This document shows, in pieces, positions 26,054 through 34,285 of a stretch of 64,000 nt of DNA. The stretch comes from Leptospira stimsonii (lineage in GTDB: Bacteria; Spirochaetota; Leptospiria; Leptospirales; Leptospiraceae). The first letter of the stretch is position 1. Every line of letters begins with the position of its first letter. The notes beneath the pieces were generated by a model. The model worked only from the letters and a program-made list of their open reading frames with translations. It had not been told where the DNA came from and made no database searches. The translations under genes and the position numbers were made by a program. The stretch lies in contig NZ_QHCS01000010.1 of NCBI RefSeq assembly GCF_003545875.1, forward strand, positions 34,817 through 98,816, in the 5' to 3' direction.

Positions 26054-27058
26054 TTAGAAAAGCCTAAGACCGATTCGACGCTCCGCCTCTTCGGCAAATT
26101 TGGGAACGATTTCGATTCCAGTATATTCACAACCTAAATTTAAAGACACAACCCCTGTAGTACCAGATCCAAAAAATGGATCAAAGACCCGTGGTGGAAC
26201 CGGGTCAAAAGGATGATCACATTCCGAGATCATTTTCTGTCTGTATTGTTTACCGCAAATTCTACAAGCCCCTATTTTGCTGGTTCCGGCCTTGATACAA
26301 TTTGAGATTAATTCTTGTGGGAAGGTTGCGGAATGTGAAGTTTTGGAAGGGGCCGTCGGAACAGTCCAAACTGATCTTTTGTTTCTTCGTTCTTTGATTA
26401 CCTGGAAAGTTTTACCTCTCTTACTCCATGATACAGTCCGTTTTCGATTTTCACTCTTTAGCATTTGAGGACGAAAACTAGGATGCCCTGGCATTAAGCT
26501 AACCGCCGGTTCAGAAATTGCATCCGTATCGTAGTAGTATTTTGGACTTTTAGTTAAGAGGAAAATATATTCGTGGGAAGTTGTGCACCGATCTTTTACC
26601 GCCGAAGGCATAGGGTTTGGTTTACTCCAAATGATGTCTTGGCGTAAAATCCATCCATCTTCTTGTAATGCAAAGGCCACTTTCCAAGGAATTCCGATAA
26701 GATCTTTTTTCTTTAGGCCAAAAACGCGAGTCGCAGATTGAAGTAAGGATTTATTTTTAGAATCCTCCTTCTTTATTTCTCTTTCCTTTCTTTCGCCTGA
26801 ATTGTATGAATCTCCCAGGTTTACCCAAACTGTCCCTTCCGGGTGCAAAACTCTTCTGACTTCCCGAAAAACGTCGACGATTCGTTTTATGTATTCGTTA
26901 GGAGTATCTTCTATCCCTATCTGACCGGGATGTCCATAGTCCCTAAGACGAAAATAAGGTGGTGAACTGATGACAGTATGAAAATAATCGGAAGGAAATG
27001 TTCGAAGGTGCTCTAAAGCATCCCCTACAAAAATCTTGTTTCTTAGACTTTCATCCAT
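26054..27058 (-). CDS. Second orphan DNA methyltransferase, beta class, with zinc-ribbon-like insert
   Basis: 334 residues. Catalytic SSPPY is at 31-35, followed by FRLRDYGHPGQIGIE; motif I DPFFGSGTTGVV starts at 293. WVNLGDSYN, IIWSKPNPMPSAVKDR and SHEYIFLLTKS are typical of solitary phage N4-cytosine/N6-adenine methylases. Between the target region and motif I is a cysteine set (CIKAGTSKIGACRICGKQY, then SECDHP) that could bind zinc. No endonuclease partner is present. The gene is distinct from the methylase at 23287 in sequence but similar in plan. Confidence 0.85.
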   Translation of the reverse strand: MDESLRNKIFVGDALEHLRTFPSDYFHTVISSPPYFRLRDYGHPGQIGIEDTPNEYIKRIVDVFREVRRVLHPEGTVWVNLGDSYNSGERKEREIKKEDSKNKSLLQSATRVFGLKKKDLIGIPWKVAFALQEDGWILRQDIIWSKPNPMPSAVKDRCTTSHEYIFLLTKSPKYYYDTDAISEPAVSLMPGHPSFRPQMLKSENRKRTVSWSKRGKTFQVIKERRNKRSVWTVPTAPSKTSHSATFPQELISNCIKAGTSKIGACRICGKQYRQKMISECDHPFDPVPPRVFDPFFGSGTTGVVSLNLGCEYTGIEIVPKFAEEAERRIGLRLF

Positions 27059-27128
27059 TCTTCTGAATTGCGAATTCTCGCAACCCAGAATGTAGCGACT
27101 TCAATAGTATCGGAAAAGAGGTAGAATA

Positions 27129-27437
27129 TTAAGAATTTAAGGCTTTATGTTCTTTCCATTGAATTTCAAATTTAAGCAAGTCTTCAAAGTAGAATTCAGT
27201 TTCTAACCTCTTCCACAAACGCCTTAACTGCAAGTTCGGGAGCTGTTGTTTGATTAAATTATATTCCTCCCAGTGATCGGAAGGAAAACTTTGTGAATCT
27301 TGAAACATCCTAAACTGATTAATGATTTTGCTAACAAGAATTTCGAATTCACTCCCTTTTCCTTTCGCAAATCTCTCTTTTGATACGCGCGAAAAACGTT
27401 TACCAGGGCTCTTTTCCTCCCTCCAAGGTCTTTTCAT
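27129..27437 (-). CDS. Phage hypothetical protein
   Basis: 102 residues with a very basic N-terminus (KRPWREEKSPGKRFSRVSKERFAKGKG) and a helical, Trp-containing remainder (QLRRLWKRLETEFYFEDLLKFEIQWKEH). Its ATG overlaps the stop of the exonuclease gene (ATGA), so the two are probably made together. Nucleic-acid binding is suggested only by charge. Confidence 0.6.
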   Translation of the reverse strand: MKRPWREEKSPGKRFSRVSKERFAKGKGSEFEILVSKIINQFRMFQDSQSFPSDHWEEYNLIKQQLPNLQLRRLWKRLETEFYFEDLLKFEIQWKEHKALNS

Positions 27438-28033
27438 GATTGGAACAGCACTCCGGAATCATCCACCATAGCTTGAATTGGGTCATTTGCTTGATTGAAT
27501 TCATCGTACAGAAAGAGTTGGCCCTTAAATACTCGAATGGCTCCGATACAATCGTATATCGCGCGGTGAACGATTTTTGGCTCAATATGAGCATAAAACC
27601 GGACTGCCGATTTTAAATCATGTTTTCCCGATTCTCGTTTCCTAAAAATTCTATATGGATCAATTATTTCTTGTGAAGGAAAAGGACACAAAGATCCAAT
27701 CCTGGCAAATTCGTTTTTTAAAAGCGGAATATCAAAATTGATTATATTATATCCGCATAGCGGTAAGTCTGAAATCGTATTTTTTATTCTGTCCTGAATT
27801 TTAGAGAGAGTTGGAGCGTTTTCAACCATAGCATCGGTAATTCCATGGATTTTTGTTGCAGGTAAAGGTATCGGCATTTCTGGGTTTACGAGAGAAGTAA
27901 AGATTTTTGAAATCCTCCATACCCATCCATCCCAAAAAAGAGCGATCATTCCAATTTCAACAATTCGGTCTCGGAATACATCAAGACCAGTCGTCTCAAG
28001 ATCCAAAAAAACGATTTGAAGTCCTTCTTTCAT
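27434..28033 (-). CDS. DnaQ-like 3'-5' exonuclease
   Basis: 199 residues. ExoI DLETTG at 11-16, ExoII around GYNIINFDIPLLKNEF, and ExoIII HRAIYDCIGAIRVF (HxxxxD type) give a full DEDDh set, and KIHGITDAMVENAP is the usual linker. Proteins like DnaQ or RNase T trim 3' ends of DNA or RNA; in phages they serve replication or repair. It lies in the replication section of the minus operon. Confidence 0.85.
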   Translation of the reverse strand: MKEGLQIVFLDLETTGLDVFRDRIVEIGMIALFWDGWVWRISKIFTSLVNPEMPIPLPATKIHGITDAMVENAPTLSKIQDRIKNTISDLPLCGYNIINFDIPLLKNEFARIGSLCPFPSQEIIDPYRIFRKRESGKHDLKSAVRFYAHIEPKIVHRAIYDCIGAIRVFKGQLFLYDEFNQANDPIQAMVDDSGVLFQS

Positions 28034-28059
28034 TTTACCTTTTAATTTCTACTTTAACC

Positions 28060-28323
28060 TTACGCATCGAATAGCCTTCCATTACGCCAGATCATCGTCT
28101 TACTCGGTCTATTCTTTCGATGAATTCCATATTCGTATCTTTGAACCGAATATTCCACTCCTTGTGGAGCTGAGGTTTGAAGTAAAGCCGCTGTCGATAT
28201 TGCAATCTTTGCTCCTTCCGGGCCATCGAACCATTTACCCGTAGCACCCCAAAGTCTTGGGGTTTGAGTTGTCGGCGGCAAGTGCTTGTAAATATGAAAC
28301 TCTTCTTTTGATACTCCGTTCAA
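28060..28323 (-). CDS. Phage hypothetical protein
   Basis: 87 residues. The TTG start at 28323 is fixed by an almost perfect Shine-Dalgarno (AAGGAGGTG, five bases upstream on the minus strand). Sequence features: KHLPPTTQTPRLWGATGKWFDGPEGAKIA and YEYGIHRKNRPSKTMIWRNG. No motif recognised. It lies between the winged-helix replication protein and the exonuclease. Confidence 0.65.
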   Translation of the reverse strand: MNGVSKEEFHIYKHLPPTTQTPRLWGATGKWFDGPEGAKIAISTAALLQTSAPQGVEYSVQRYEYGIHRKNRPSKTMIWRNGRLFDA

Positions 28324-28337
28324 GAGACACCTCCTTA

Positions 28338-29699
28338 TTATTTCACTAAAACGAGTCGATTTTCATTTTTGGGACTTAGACAGGACTGATCCATAGAAGT
28401 ATATACTTCGCTTTCTTCTTTCAAATTGGAATTTAAAACGTCACGTGTCGTTTTACACACCTGTTCTGGCAATGAGCTTTCATTTAGAGAATTCTCTTCA
28501 TGTATATCTTCAAAATTCTTAAAAAGAGTCGGTGCAACTTCTTTGAAGAACTTTTCATAAAGTATCTTTTTATTTCCCGAATAGGTTTTTGGGTCTAAAT
28601 TCTCTTCATAATACTTAATGCTTGAGTTATGAAGGTTGTTTTCTCTTGCCCAAAGAAGAAAACATTCATGTCGGTTTTTAAGCATTTTTCGATTTGGAAT
28701 AATTAACTGTGTGGTAGGCTTTGAAGGCGGATGACTATTTTCAATTCTTACGTTTCGTATTTTTTCCTTATTTGGGACTGTTTCTTTTGAATATGGTTTC
28801 TTACTATTCTGCGGAAAAAGTCGCGCCCAGTATTTTGAAAGAGTTTCAGGACTTACCGCCTGCTTTTCCCAAAATTTAGAATCTTCATTTCTCAGTTGCA
28901 TCAAAATTTGTAATTTTAAATGAACCTGACTCCAATCCCCGTTTGTTGTTTTATATATCCATTCTAAACTTTTAAGTTCGGTTATTGGCTTACCCATTGC
29001 GATTCCATGTTCTTCGCTATATACTTTTTGAAAAGACTCAAGCCAAAGCATGGGGAAATTCCATTTTTGATTTTGTTTTTCCGGGATCCGGATTTCACTG
29101 GAAGCGCATTCGAGCGATTCACTCTCTCTAGAAGTATTTAGTTTTTGGTATTTTAGGAATTGGTCCTTTCGTTCTTTGTCTTTAGTACTTAGTAGCGGTT
29201 GTTTTACCGGAACCGGCTCTGCCAAGTCCGGAGGTTCCGGTGCCGGATTCACCGGAACCGGAAATTCCAGTCCCGGTGAATTTTCTTTTCGTTCAGCAAT
29301 CGAATCAAAAAGTGTAGGCTCAAGTTCGTTTCGAGATTTACTTTTTTTATTACTTACCTTAGCCGCCATGACAAAAGGCTTTCTCGAAGTCTCATAAAAG
29401 TTCCAAACTTGCTTAATCCTTCCGTTATCTGGATCTCTCAATCGAATAAGTTCGGCGTATCCGAAGTGTGCAAGTTCCCTAAGTCCCGCTATCGTGCTGT
29501 CTTTTTTGTCGGAGGCATGAGTTTGCAGTTCTTCGCTATTTACCGCCCAATCTGGAGGAAGTTGTAAAAGAAATATCAAGAGGCCCCGCGCCTTCCAGCT
29601 CAGTCGGGAATCCCTGATCCAAACATTCGTAACGATCGTGAAGTCACGATCTGTTCGTTCGGCGTGGAATATCCTTTGTTCTTTGGAAAATGGAATCAT
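28338..29699 (-). CDS. Winged-helix phage replication protein
   Basis: 453 residues. The N-terminal ~100 residues match the phage/plasmid replication helix-turn-helix type (RDFTIVTNVWIRDSRLSWKA, GLLIFLLQLPPDWAVNSEEL, STIAGLRELAHFGYAELIR). A Pro/Glu-rich linker (about 145-175) is encoded by short CCGGAACCGG-like repeats near 29,205-29,275. The remaining 270 residues are polar with aromatic-rich helices. Likely initiator or helicase-recruiting protein of the phage. It overlaps the upstream gene by ATGA. Confidence 0.65.
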   Translation of the reverse strand: MIPFSKEQRIFHAERTDRDFTIVTNVWIRDSRLSWKARGLLIFLLQLPPDWAVNSEELQTHASDKKDSTIAGLRELAHFGYAELIRLRDPDNGRIKQVWNFYETSRKPFVMAAKVSNKKSKSRNELEPTLFDSIAERKENSPGLEFPVPVNPAPEPPDLAEPVPVKQPLLSTKDKERKDQFLKYQKLNTSRESESLECASSEIRIPEKQNQKWNFPMLWLESFQKVYSEEHGIAMGKPITELKSLEWIYKTTNGDWSQVHLKLQILMQLRNEDSKFWEKQAVSPETLSKYWARLFPQNSKKPYSKETVPNKEKIRNVRIENSHPPSKPTTQLIIPNRKMLKNRHECFLLWARENNLHNSSIKYYEENLDPKTYSGNKKILYEKFFKEVAPTLFKNFEDIHEENSLNESSLPEQVCKTTRDVLNSNLKEESEVYTSMDQSCLSPKNENRLVLVK

Positions 29700-30052
29700 T
29701 TTTTCAATTCCTTTTGGTTCTGAAACATTTCCGAAACTACTTCAAAGCAGGAAAATGGTCTTTGAATGTCCAATTCCGATCGGCTCTCCCAATTGTCTAA
29801 AAGAGTCGCTAAGACATCCCGGACAATATCGAGAGAGTCCGTGAAGTAAAATAGCAGACCTTTTTCTTTGAATAATACAACCTCCCCTACTTCCACGGTA
29901 AGTCCGGGTATATAAGAACATTTGTAGAGGGCAGGAGAAAGAGGGCTTTTTAAAAATCGATATTCAGTAAGGAGAATTTCTAATTGGGAAGAATCCGCTT
30001 TTTTGGTTTCACTCAAGGCGGAAGAAGAAAGAGGAGAGAGCAAATTTTCCAA
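29696..30052 (-). CDS. Phage hypothetical protein
   Basis: 118 residues, Ser/Leu-rich N-terminus (LLSPLSSSALSETKKADSS), then a likely beta segment (YIPGLTVEVGEVVLFKEKGLLFYFTD) and a helical end with SLDIVRDVLATLLDNWESR. Its stop overlaps the start of the replication protein gene (ATGA), suggesting coupled expression. No family recognised. Confidence 0.6.
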   Translation of the reverse strand: MENLLSPLSSSALSETKKADSSQLEILLTEYRFLKSPLSPALYKCSYIPGLTVEVGEVVLFKEKGLLFYFTDSLDIVRDVLATLLDNWESRSELDIQRPFSCFEVVSEMFQNQKELKK

Positions 30053-30074
30053 GTGTTGATTCCTTGTGGAGATT

Positions 30075-30212
30075 TTATTTTCTAAAATAAATCTTATTTA
30101 ATCTTTTTAAAATGGCTTCGTCAGTTCGCTTTCGAGGCACAATTTGAAATATGAGCGCCCCTGCTCCCGCAAACAAAAGAAACCCGCAAATTACAACCAT
30201 GACCGTTACCAT
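30075..30212 (-). CDS. Small single-pass phage membrane protein
   Basis: 45 residues from the ATG at 30212 with GGGAGGT eight bases upstream. One hydrophobic helix (VTVMVVICGFLLFAGAGALIF) is followed by a basic tail (PRKRTDEAILKRLNKIYFRK), so the tail is expected in the cytoplasm. It lies in the early minus operon. Size and plan resemble phage membrane micro-proteins such as exclusion or lysis-timing factors, but no family is known to me. Confidence 0.55.
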   Translation of the reverse strand: MVTVMVVICGFLLFAGAGALIFQIVPRKRTDEAILKRLNKIYFRK

Positions 30213-30316
30213 GCTTCCGGACCTCCCTTCACTCGAATGTTTTTCGATTTACTTCTGAATTCCAATTTGGGTAGAAATTCAAGAATTTAAGTTTTTTATT
30301 ACTTTTTGAATTTCTT

Positions 30317-30493
30317 TTAATCGGAACTTTCTTGGTACTCGACCTCTTGTTCCATAATCCAATCGATACACCAAGCAACTGACTCGTCTTGAAATACGAC
30401 TTCATTGGTATATCGATCATACACTTCGCAGTTGATAGTTCCATTTTCTTGATTCTCGACTTCACGAAATCTATACCGCTCGATCGGCCTCAA
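30317..30493 (-). CDS. Small phage protein
   Basis: A 58-residue frame from a TTG at 30493 that overlaps the end of the antirepressor gene and stops at 30317. It reads as natural acidic protein (YRFREVENQENGTINCEVY, VVFQDESVAWCIDWIMEQEVE). A longer competing frame on the same strand (30229-30465) is Lys/Ser-rich and unlike a folded protein, so this one is preferred. The start is uncertain because no Shine-Dalgarno is seen. Confidence 0.5.
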   Translation of the reverse strand: MRPIERYRFREVENQENGTINCEVYDRYTNEVVFQDESVAWCIDWIMEQEVEYQESSD

Positions 30494-31235
30494 GAGATTG
30501 CAAATTTTGACTGAATTCGTCTGTTTCGAGATTACTCTTCGCGAGTTCTTTTAAGAGGAATTTTATTCCTTTTTGGGTCACGACCGTCTCTTTGTAGTAA
30601 CGATTTACAGGTCTACCCTGAAGGGTTGTTTCATACGGCACCTGGACTATTCGAAACCTTCCCCTTTCCACATGATACCTTACCGGGATATTGTTTTTTC
30701 CAAAGATTCCCCGTTCCCTTAGAAGTCTTGTAAGGTTATTTCTTCCGAGCTTCGGTATTGCTAAAATTGCCGAAGTTTCCTGAAGAGTTAGCTCCCCTTC
30801 CGATTTGAGTAGCCTTCCATATTCTTTATTGTTTGTTTTTACCTCAGCCTGATAGGCAGGGTTTAGATTTCGTTCTTCTATGAAGTAAGGATTTCGATTC
30901 TGGTTTTCTTGTTTTTCGAATTCCTTTCGAAGAGCTTTAAGAAACCGATTTTCTGTATCAAAGTTACTGTTACTCAAAGGAATTTGTTTCGCTAAAATAT
31001 ATGCTTGCCTTACGGTAAGCATGGCGTACATCTCACGATATTCCAAGTTTTGCAAATTGGATTCGGAGACATTTCGACTTCCTCCCTCGAACCAGACGTT
31101 TTTAAATTCAGGGTGAGAAAATAATGTCATGAGAATTTTTGAATGATCCAGACCCAAGAAACGTGAAACGATTCGGCTATCCGCGCAAACAGTATCTCGG
31201 AAAGGCTGAAAAGCGGGCAATAGTTCCTTCGTCAT
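30471..31235 (-). CDS. Rha/KilAC-type phage antirepressor
   Basis: 254 residues. The N-terminal part has a Rha-like pattern (VCADSRIVSRFLGLDHSKIL, a REMYAMLTVRQAYILAK segment). The C-terminal 110 residues are a KilAC/ANT domain (GELTLQETSAILAIPKLGRNNLTRLLRERGIFG, then ETVVTQKGIKFLLKELA). Such proteins relieve repression or regulate lysis-lysogeny. The gene is the first of the long minus operon and is divergent from the XRE repressor gene at 31353, the classic immunity arrangement. Confidence 0.75.
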   Translation of the reverse strand: MTKELLPAFQPFRDTVCADSRIVSRFLGLDHSKILMTLFSHPEFKNVWFEGGSRNVSESNLQNLEYREMYAMLTVRQAYILAKQIPLSNSNFDTENRFLKALRKEFEKQENQNRNPYFIEERNLNPAYQAEVKTNNKEYGRLLKSEGELTLQETSAILAIPKLGRNNLTRLLRERGIFGKNNIPVRYHVERGRFRIVQVPYETTLQGRPVNRYYKETVVTQKGIKFLLKELAKSNLETDEFSQNLQSLEADRAV

Positions 31236-31298
31236 GGGCTATCTCCAAAAATTTTCTCCCTTTATCCCATTGAGCAGGGCTAAAGGACTTGTCTCATT

Positions 31299-31317
31299 CT
31301 GTGCGGATCACGCACAG
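31299..31317. promoter_or_regulatory. Operator between antirepressor and XRE repressor
   Basis: A perfect 7-bp inverted repeat CTGTGCG-GATCA-CGCACAG lies in the spacer between the divergent genes (31236-31352). A weaker pair GTGTA (31317-31321) and TACAC (31342-31346) follows. Likely binding site of the XRE repressor. Confidence 0.55.
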
Positions 31318-31352
31318 TGTAAACTATTTATTTGCGGAAACTACACTTTTTT

Positions 31353-31736
31353 ATGACAATAAAAGAACGCCTCGAAAGCATCGAAGAAGAATACAACCTT
31401 ACTCACGACGAGTTTGCGAATGAAATTGGATGCTCGAGGAGACAGTATTATGCTTACAAAAAAGGCGAGCTTGCAATTCCGGACTTGCGATTGGATAAAA
31501 TTGAATCTAAGTTCAATGTTCGTCGGGAATGGATTATAGAGGAGAAGGGAGAAAAGTATATTACTGATGAGTTTAGTGAATTAGACAAAAAGATTAAGTT
31601 GATTAAGAAGCTAGAGTCCTACGGAATTTTGAACTATCTCGAGTCCTTACCCCCGAACCCTCCGAAGTCGAAGAAGACGACTCTTCAAGAATTTCTGCGC
31701 TACTTTCTATCTCGTTTTGCTGACGATGAAAAGTAG
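31353..31736 (+). CDS. XRE-family phage repressor
   Basis: 127 residues from the ATG at 31353 (a TTG at 31332 is also in frame). The helix-turn-helix is clear (YNLTHDEFANEIGCSRRQYYAYKKGELAIPDLRLDKIESKFNV, read in two parts), followed by the WIIEEKGEKY end of the domain and a polar, helical C-terminus. No S24 peptidase domain is present, so it is not a LexA-type self-cleaving repressor. It most likely controls the divergent antirepressor operon through the 31299-31317 operator. Confidence 0.8.
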   Translation: MTIKERLESIEEEYNLTHDEFANEIGCSRRQYYAYKKGELAIPDLRLDKIESKFNVRREWIIEEKGEKYITDEFSELDKKIKLIKKLESYGILNYLESLPPNPPKSKKTTLQEFLRYFLSRFADDEK

Positions 31737-31854
31737 ATAGCAATTCATTTGCAGTTTTTTGGGCGACCGAATCGGACGCCTCCCCTTTGTTGATTGCTCC
31801 AACCATCTTTCGCAATACTAAAACGAGCTCTTTCTTCAGTTCTTCGTCGTTCAC
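31603..31854 (-). CDS. Possible small protein antisense to the repressor 3' end
   Basis: 83 residues from a GTG at 31854. The first 45 residues, outside the overlap, look like a natural helical protein (EELKKELVLVLRKMVGAINKGEASDS). The rest lies opposite the repressor gene and is Ser-rich low-complexity, as expected for antisense reading. It may be a genuine gene that converges on the repressor. Low confidence. Confidence 0.35.
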   Translation of the reverse strand: MNDEELKKELVLVLRKMVGAINKGEASDSVAQKTANELLSTFHRQQNEIESSAEILEESSSSTSEGSGVRTRDSSKFRRTLAS

Positions 31855-32536
31855 GCGGCACCCTTTTTACCGTCTTAAATTCAGCTGGCCCAGAGAGTCA
31901 ATTCGGAGATTTTCTCTTATTTCAAAAAGCGCATTTTTCAGAGGCAAGAGGCAATTAAAAAAACGTAATTTCAATACGCACCTGCCGACTCATCTGACCT
32001 TTATTATATTCTTTTTAGTTTCAAGGTTCCGACACGATTGTGCGAATTTAATTAACCCGAATGATAATTTTAAAAACAAACGAGATCTAAAAAAATCATT
32101 TGCCCATGTTAAATTCACAAATCTCCCCTACCCTACCCGTTCCTGTAGGTAGCACAGGGAAAAATATCGGAAAATAGCAGAATTTCAGCTAAGATTAGAA
32201 TTCTCATTATTATGTCCCTTAGCTCCATTTTTATCTAAAACCTTAGCGCACTCCAAACAATGATGCACTAAAATTGATCCCCTTTTTATTAATTCAGCTG
32301 GGGTTTTTAGATTTGTTTTATGGTAATTAAAAATTAATTTGAGCTTTAGTCTCTATCACTTACCCAAAGTGCTTGCCCTTTTAATGGTTCCTAAAGCTAA
32401 AATTTACCTTTAATTTGCAGAGCAATTTCTTTATTTTCAAATGGGAATGCGCGTTCCCATTTGAAAATAACTTCTAAAATTTTTCCAATTTTTAATTTTG
32501 CGCTTTCCAATTTACCCTGACTTTTACTCTTTTTAA
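31855..32536. other. Long AT-rich intergenic region upstream of parA
   Basis: About 680 bases without a credible gene; a 121-codon plus frame at 31787-32152 is low-complexity and rejected. Near its right end is the first of two matching palindromes (32431-32470). No iteron series or clear promoter was found. The region could contain a replicon control or origin element. Confidence 0.5.
32431..32470. promoter_or_regulatory. Centromere-like palindrome, copy 1 (candidate parS)
   Basis: A 40-bp palindrome with 19 of 20 base pairs: 17-bp arms (32431-32447 and 32454-32470) around TGCGCG. It lies 69 bases before parA. Its core, AAATGGGAATGCGC and its mirror, recurs just after the partner gene at 33910. 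Repetition on both sides of a partition operon suggests a parS site, perhaps doubling as operator. Confidence 0.55.
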
Positions 32537-33292
32537 TTGATGAAAATTATACCAATTTGTTCCGGGAAAGGTGGTGTAGGCAAAACCACAAACACTATTT
32601 ATCTAGGGCAGACCTTATCTCACCTTGGGTATAAAGTTTTAGTCATAGACTTTGATTTCAACAGAAGCCTTAGCAAATTTATGTTTTCCCACTTCAAAAT
32701 AAATCAAAATGAAGCCATCTCCAAAAATTCATTCAACATGCTCTCAGACACCGATAGTTTTGAAAATTATATCTTCAAGACAGGGCAAGGAATTGATTTC
32801 ATCCCCGCAGTCGATAGACTTAAAAAAGTGGATTTAGAATTTTATGACGATCCTCGGTTAAAATTTAGATTCGAAAAATTATTAAGAAACTTGAATTACG
32901 ATTTCATCTTACTGGATCTTCATAACGTCGTAAATGTGGTTCTCTTAGCAGCGCTTCACTGCGCCGACCATGTAATTTCACCATTAGAATATGGAACATG
33001 GAGCCTTGACGGAACAGATGATATGCTTAAAGTTTTCAAAGAAACGGAGGCCGGATTAAAGAAAAAAATAAAATTCACGGTAGTTCCCTCACGAATTTCT
33101 AAAAATAAGATAGAAGAGCTTATTGAAGTTTGTGAACACAATGGTTTATATGTAAGTAAATTTGCAAATATTAATGACAACACTGTCCATACAGCTTCAA
33201 ACTTAGGTGAGTTTTTAAATCCGAAAAAACATTCTGCGTTTGATCGCTTTTTAATTTTAGCAAACGAGGTTGCAAATGGTAGAAAAAAATAA
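32537..33292 (+). CDS. parA: ParA-type partition ATPase
   Basis: About 250 residues; starts at TTG 32537 or ATG 32540. The deviant Walker A motif SGKGGVGKTTN is at residues 9-19, followed by VLVIDFDFN (Walker A') and DFILLDLHN (Walker B), the MinD/ParA set. ParA proteins bind DNA as ATP dimers and move plasmids. There is no N-terminal DNA-binding domain, so this is the short Ib-like type. The downstream gene begins inside its last codons, and palindromes flank the operon. This fits a phage that persists as a plasmid. Confidence 0.9.
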   Translation: MMKIIPICSGKGGVGKTTNTIYLGQTLSHLGYKVLVIDFDFNRSLSKFMFSHFKINQNEAISKNSFNMLSDTDSFENYIFKTGQGIDFIPAVDRLKKVDLEFYDDPRLKFRFEKLLRNLNYDFILLDLHNVVNVVLLAALHCADHVISPLEYGTWSLDGTDDMLKVFKETEAGLKKKIKFTVVPSRISKNKIEELIEVCEHNGLYVSKFANINDNTVHTASNLGEFLNPKKHSAFDRFLILANEVANGRKK

Positions 33293-33911
33293 AATAAGCA
33301 GAAAAGAACAGGTCAAAGAAACCTTAAAAAAAAATAAGAATTCAGCAATTCTGCCAGCGTCTTTAGAGAAAGGCGAAGTTAAATCCATTGATCCACAGCT
33401 TGAAAATCTTAGAGACTTTTTTAAATCACTTCTAAATGCTCATAGAAGGACAATCTCCGCATCAATTGAATTCGGTGAGCAATTGCATAAAGCCAAAGTT
33501 TCCATTGGTCACGGAGGATTTATTGATTATATAGAAAAAAATAAAGGGTATCTAGGTTTCGATAGGCGTGCTGCGAGTAATTATTTGAGGATTTATCAAT
33601 TTCAGCATTTTATTAGTAAGGATTCAAAAACCATTCAAGATGCGATCAGAGATATTAGAGCCGCCACGAAGGAACTGCCTGAGCCAGATTCCGAAAACAG
33701 ACTTGAAAAAGAAATAAACCCTCTTGACTACAGCTATTCCAAAGCAAAAAAACTATATTACCAATTCAAAAAAAATGGCAAAGGAAAGAAAGGTTTAAAA
33801 AAACCTGTAGTAGATTACATTAAAAGATTTATCGAAGAAGAAATTGTAAAAGAAAACAATAAGCATAATGAAATTATCTCCAGCCTTGAAAATGACCTAA
33901 AACTCTTTTAA
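33276..33911 (+). CDS. Putative centromere-binding partner of ParA
   Basis: About 211 residues from the ATG at 33276, with GAGG upstream, overlapping the end of parA. It lacks a canonical ParB domain. The middle part (RRTISASIEFGEQLHKAKVSIGHGGFIDYIEKN, read in parts, then RRAASNYLRIYQF) resembles the DUF3102/HTH type found in plasmid proteins. The C-terminus is basic and helical. Overlap with parA and the adjoining palindrome suggest it binds that palindrome. Role inferred from context. Confidence 0.65.
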   Translation: MVEKNKISRKEQVKETLKKNKNSAILPASLEKGEVKSIDPQLENLRDFFKSLLNAHRRTISASIEFGEQLHKAKVSIGHGGFIDYIEKNKGYLGFDRRAASNYLRIYQFQHFISKDSKTIQDAIRDIRAATKELPEPDSENRLEKEINPLDYSYSKAKKLYYQFKKNGKGKKGLKKPVVDYIKRFIEEEIVKENNKHNEIISSLENDLKLF

Positions 33912-33943
33912 TTCAAATGAGAATGCGCATTCCCATTTGAATT
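33910..33943. promoter_or_regulatory. Centromere-like palindrome, copy 2 (candidate parS)
   Basis: A 34-bp palindrome with 16 of 17 pairs, overlapping the stop codon of the partner gene. It shares a 28-bp core with copy 1 at 32431 (TTCAAATG-R-GAATGCGC-R-TTCC plus mirror), differing at two positions. Arms outside the core differ between the copies, so the core is likely the bound sequence. Confidence 0.55.
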
Positions 33944-34043
33944 TTGAAATATTTTTGATACTAACTCAAAAAAAGAGTACCCAAAAATCGTAAACGGTTT
34001 ATATTCGCTGTGTAATCTCTTCCGAGATTCGTTTTCAGAAAAA

Positions 34044-34089
34044 GCCTGCGAAGAGGTGAGATACTTCGCAGGCATTCCCACCTTTTTTA
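34044..34089 (+). terminator. Terminator after the partition operon
   Basis: A perfect 10-bp stem GCCTGCGAAG (34044-34053) / CTTCGCAGGC (34064-34073) with a 10-base loop, followed after 9 bases by a six-T run (34083-34088). The T-run is not immediate, so termination may be partial. Confidence 0.6.
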
Positions 34090-34110
34090 TTAAAGTGACA
34101 TAATTTTTGC

Positions 34111-34176
34111 TTGACTACTGTTTAGTACTGCATTCTAGTCCGAATTTATAATAGCTTTAGGAGACATAACTAAAGC
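34111..34176 (+). promoter_or_regulatory. Promoter and operator upstream of the replication initiator
   Basis: TTGACT at 34111-34116 pairs at 17-base spacing with TCTAGT (34134-34139); a better -10, TATAAT (34147-34152), lies further on. Directly after it is a perfect inverted repeat GCTTTAG-9-CTAAAGC (34154-34176), well placed to repress or to act as an RNA hairpin. Confidence 0.45.
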
Positions 34177-34270
34177 GCGGCTTATCTCACATTTAGCCGT
34201 CTGAAAACGAATCGAGGACCATCAAAAAGGCTCCCTGCCTGTGCCATGTTCCCCGTATTTGAAAGAGTAG

Positions 34271-34285
34271 GGTAATACAATTACC
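34271..34285. promoter_or_regulatory. Small perfect inverted repeat before the initiator gene
   Basis: GGTAAT-ACA-ATTACC, 6-bp arms, about 46 bases before the initiator ATG. It may be an initiator-binding or autoregulation site. Confidence 0.35.

Noticed and set aside
30229..30465. 78-codon minus-strand frame
   Set aside because: Lys/Ser-rich and unlike a folded protein; the overlapping 58-codon frame at 30317-30493 has natural composition.
31787..32152. 121-codon plus frame in the pre-parA gap
   Set aside because: Low-complexity, no Shine-Dalgarno, runs opposite the start of another candidate gene.
32431..33943. Classical parS (TGTTTCACGTGAAACA)
   Set aside because: The palindromes found have a different core; no classical site was seen near parAB.
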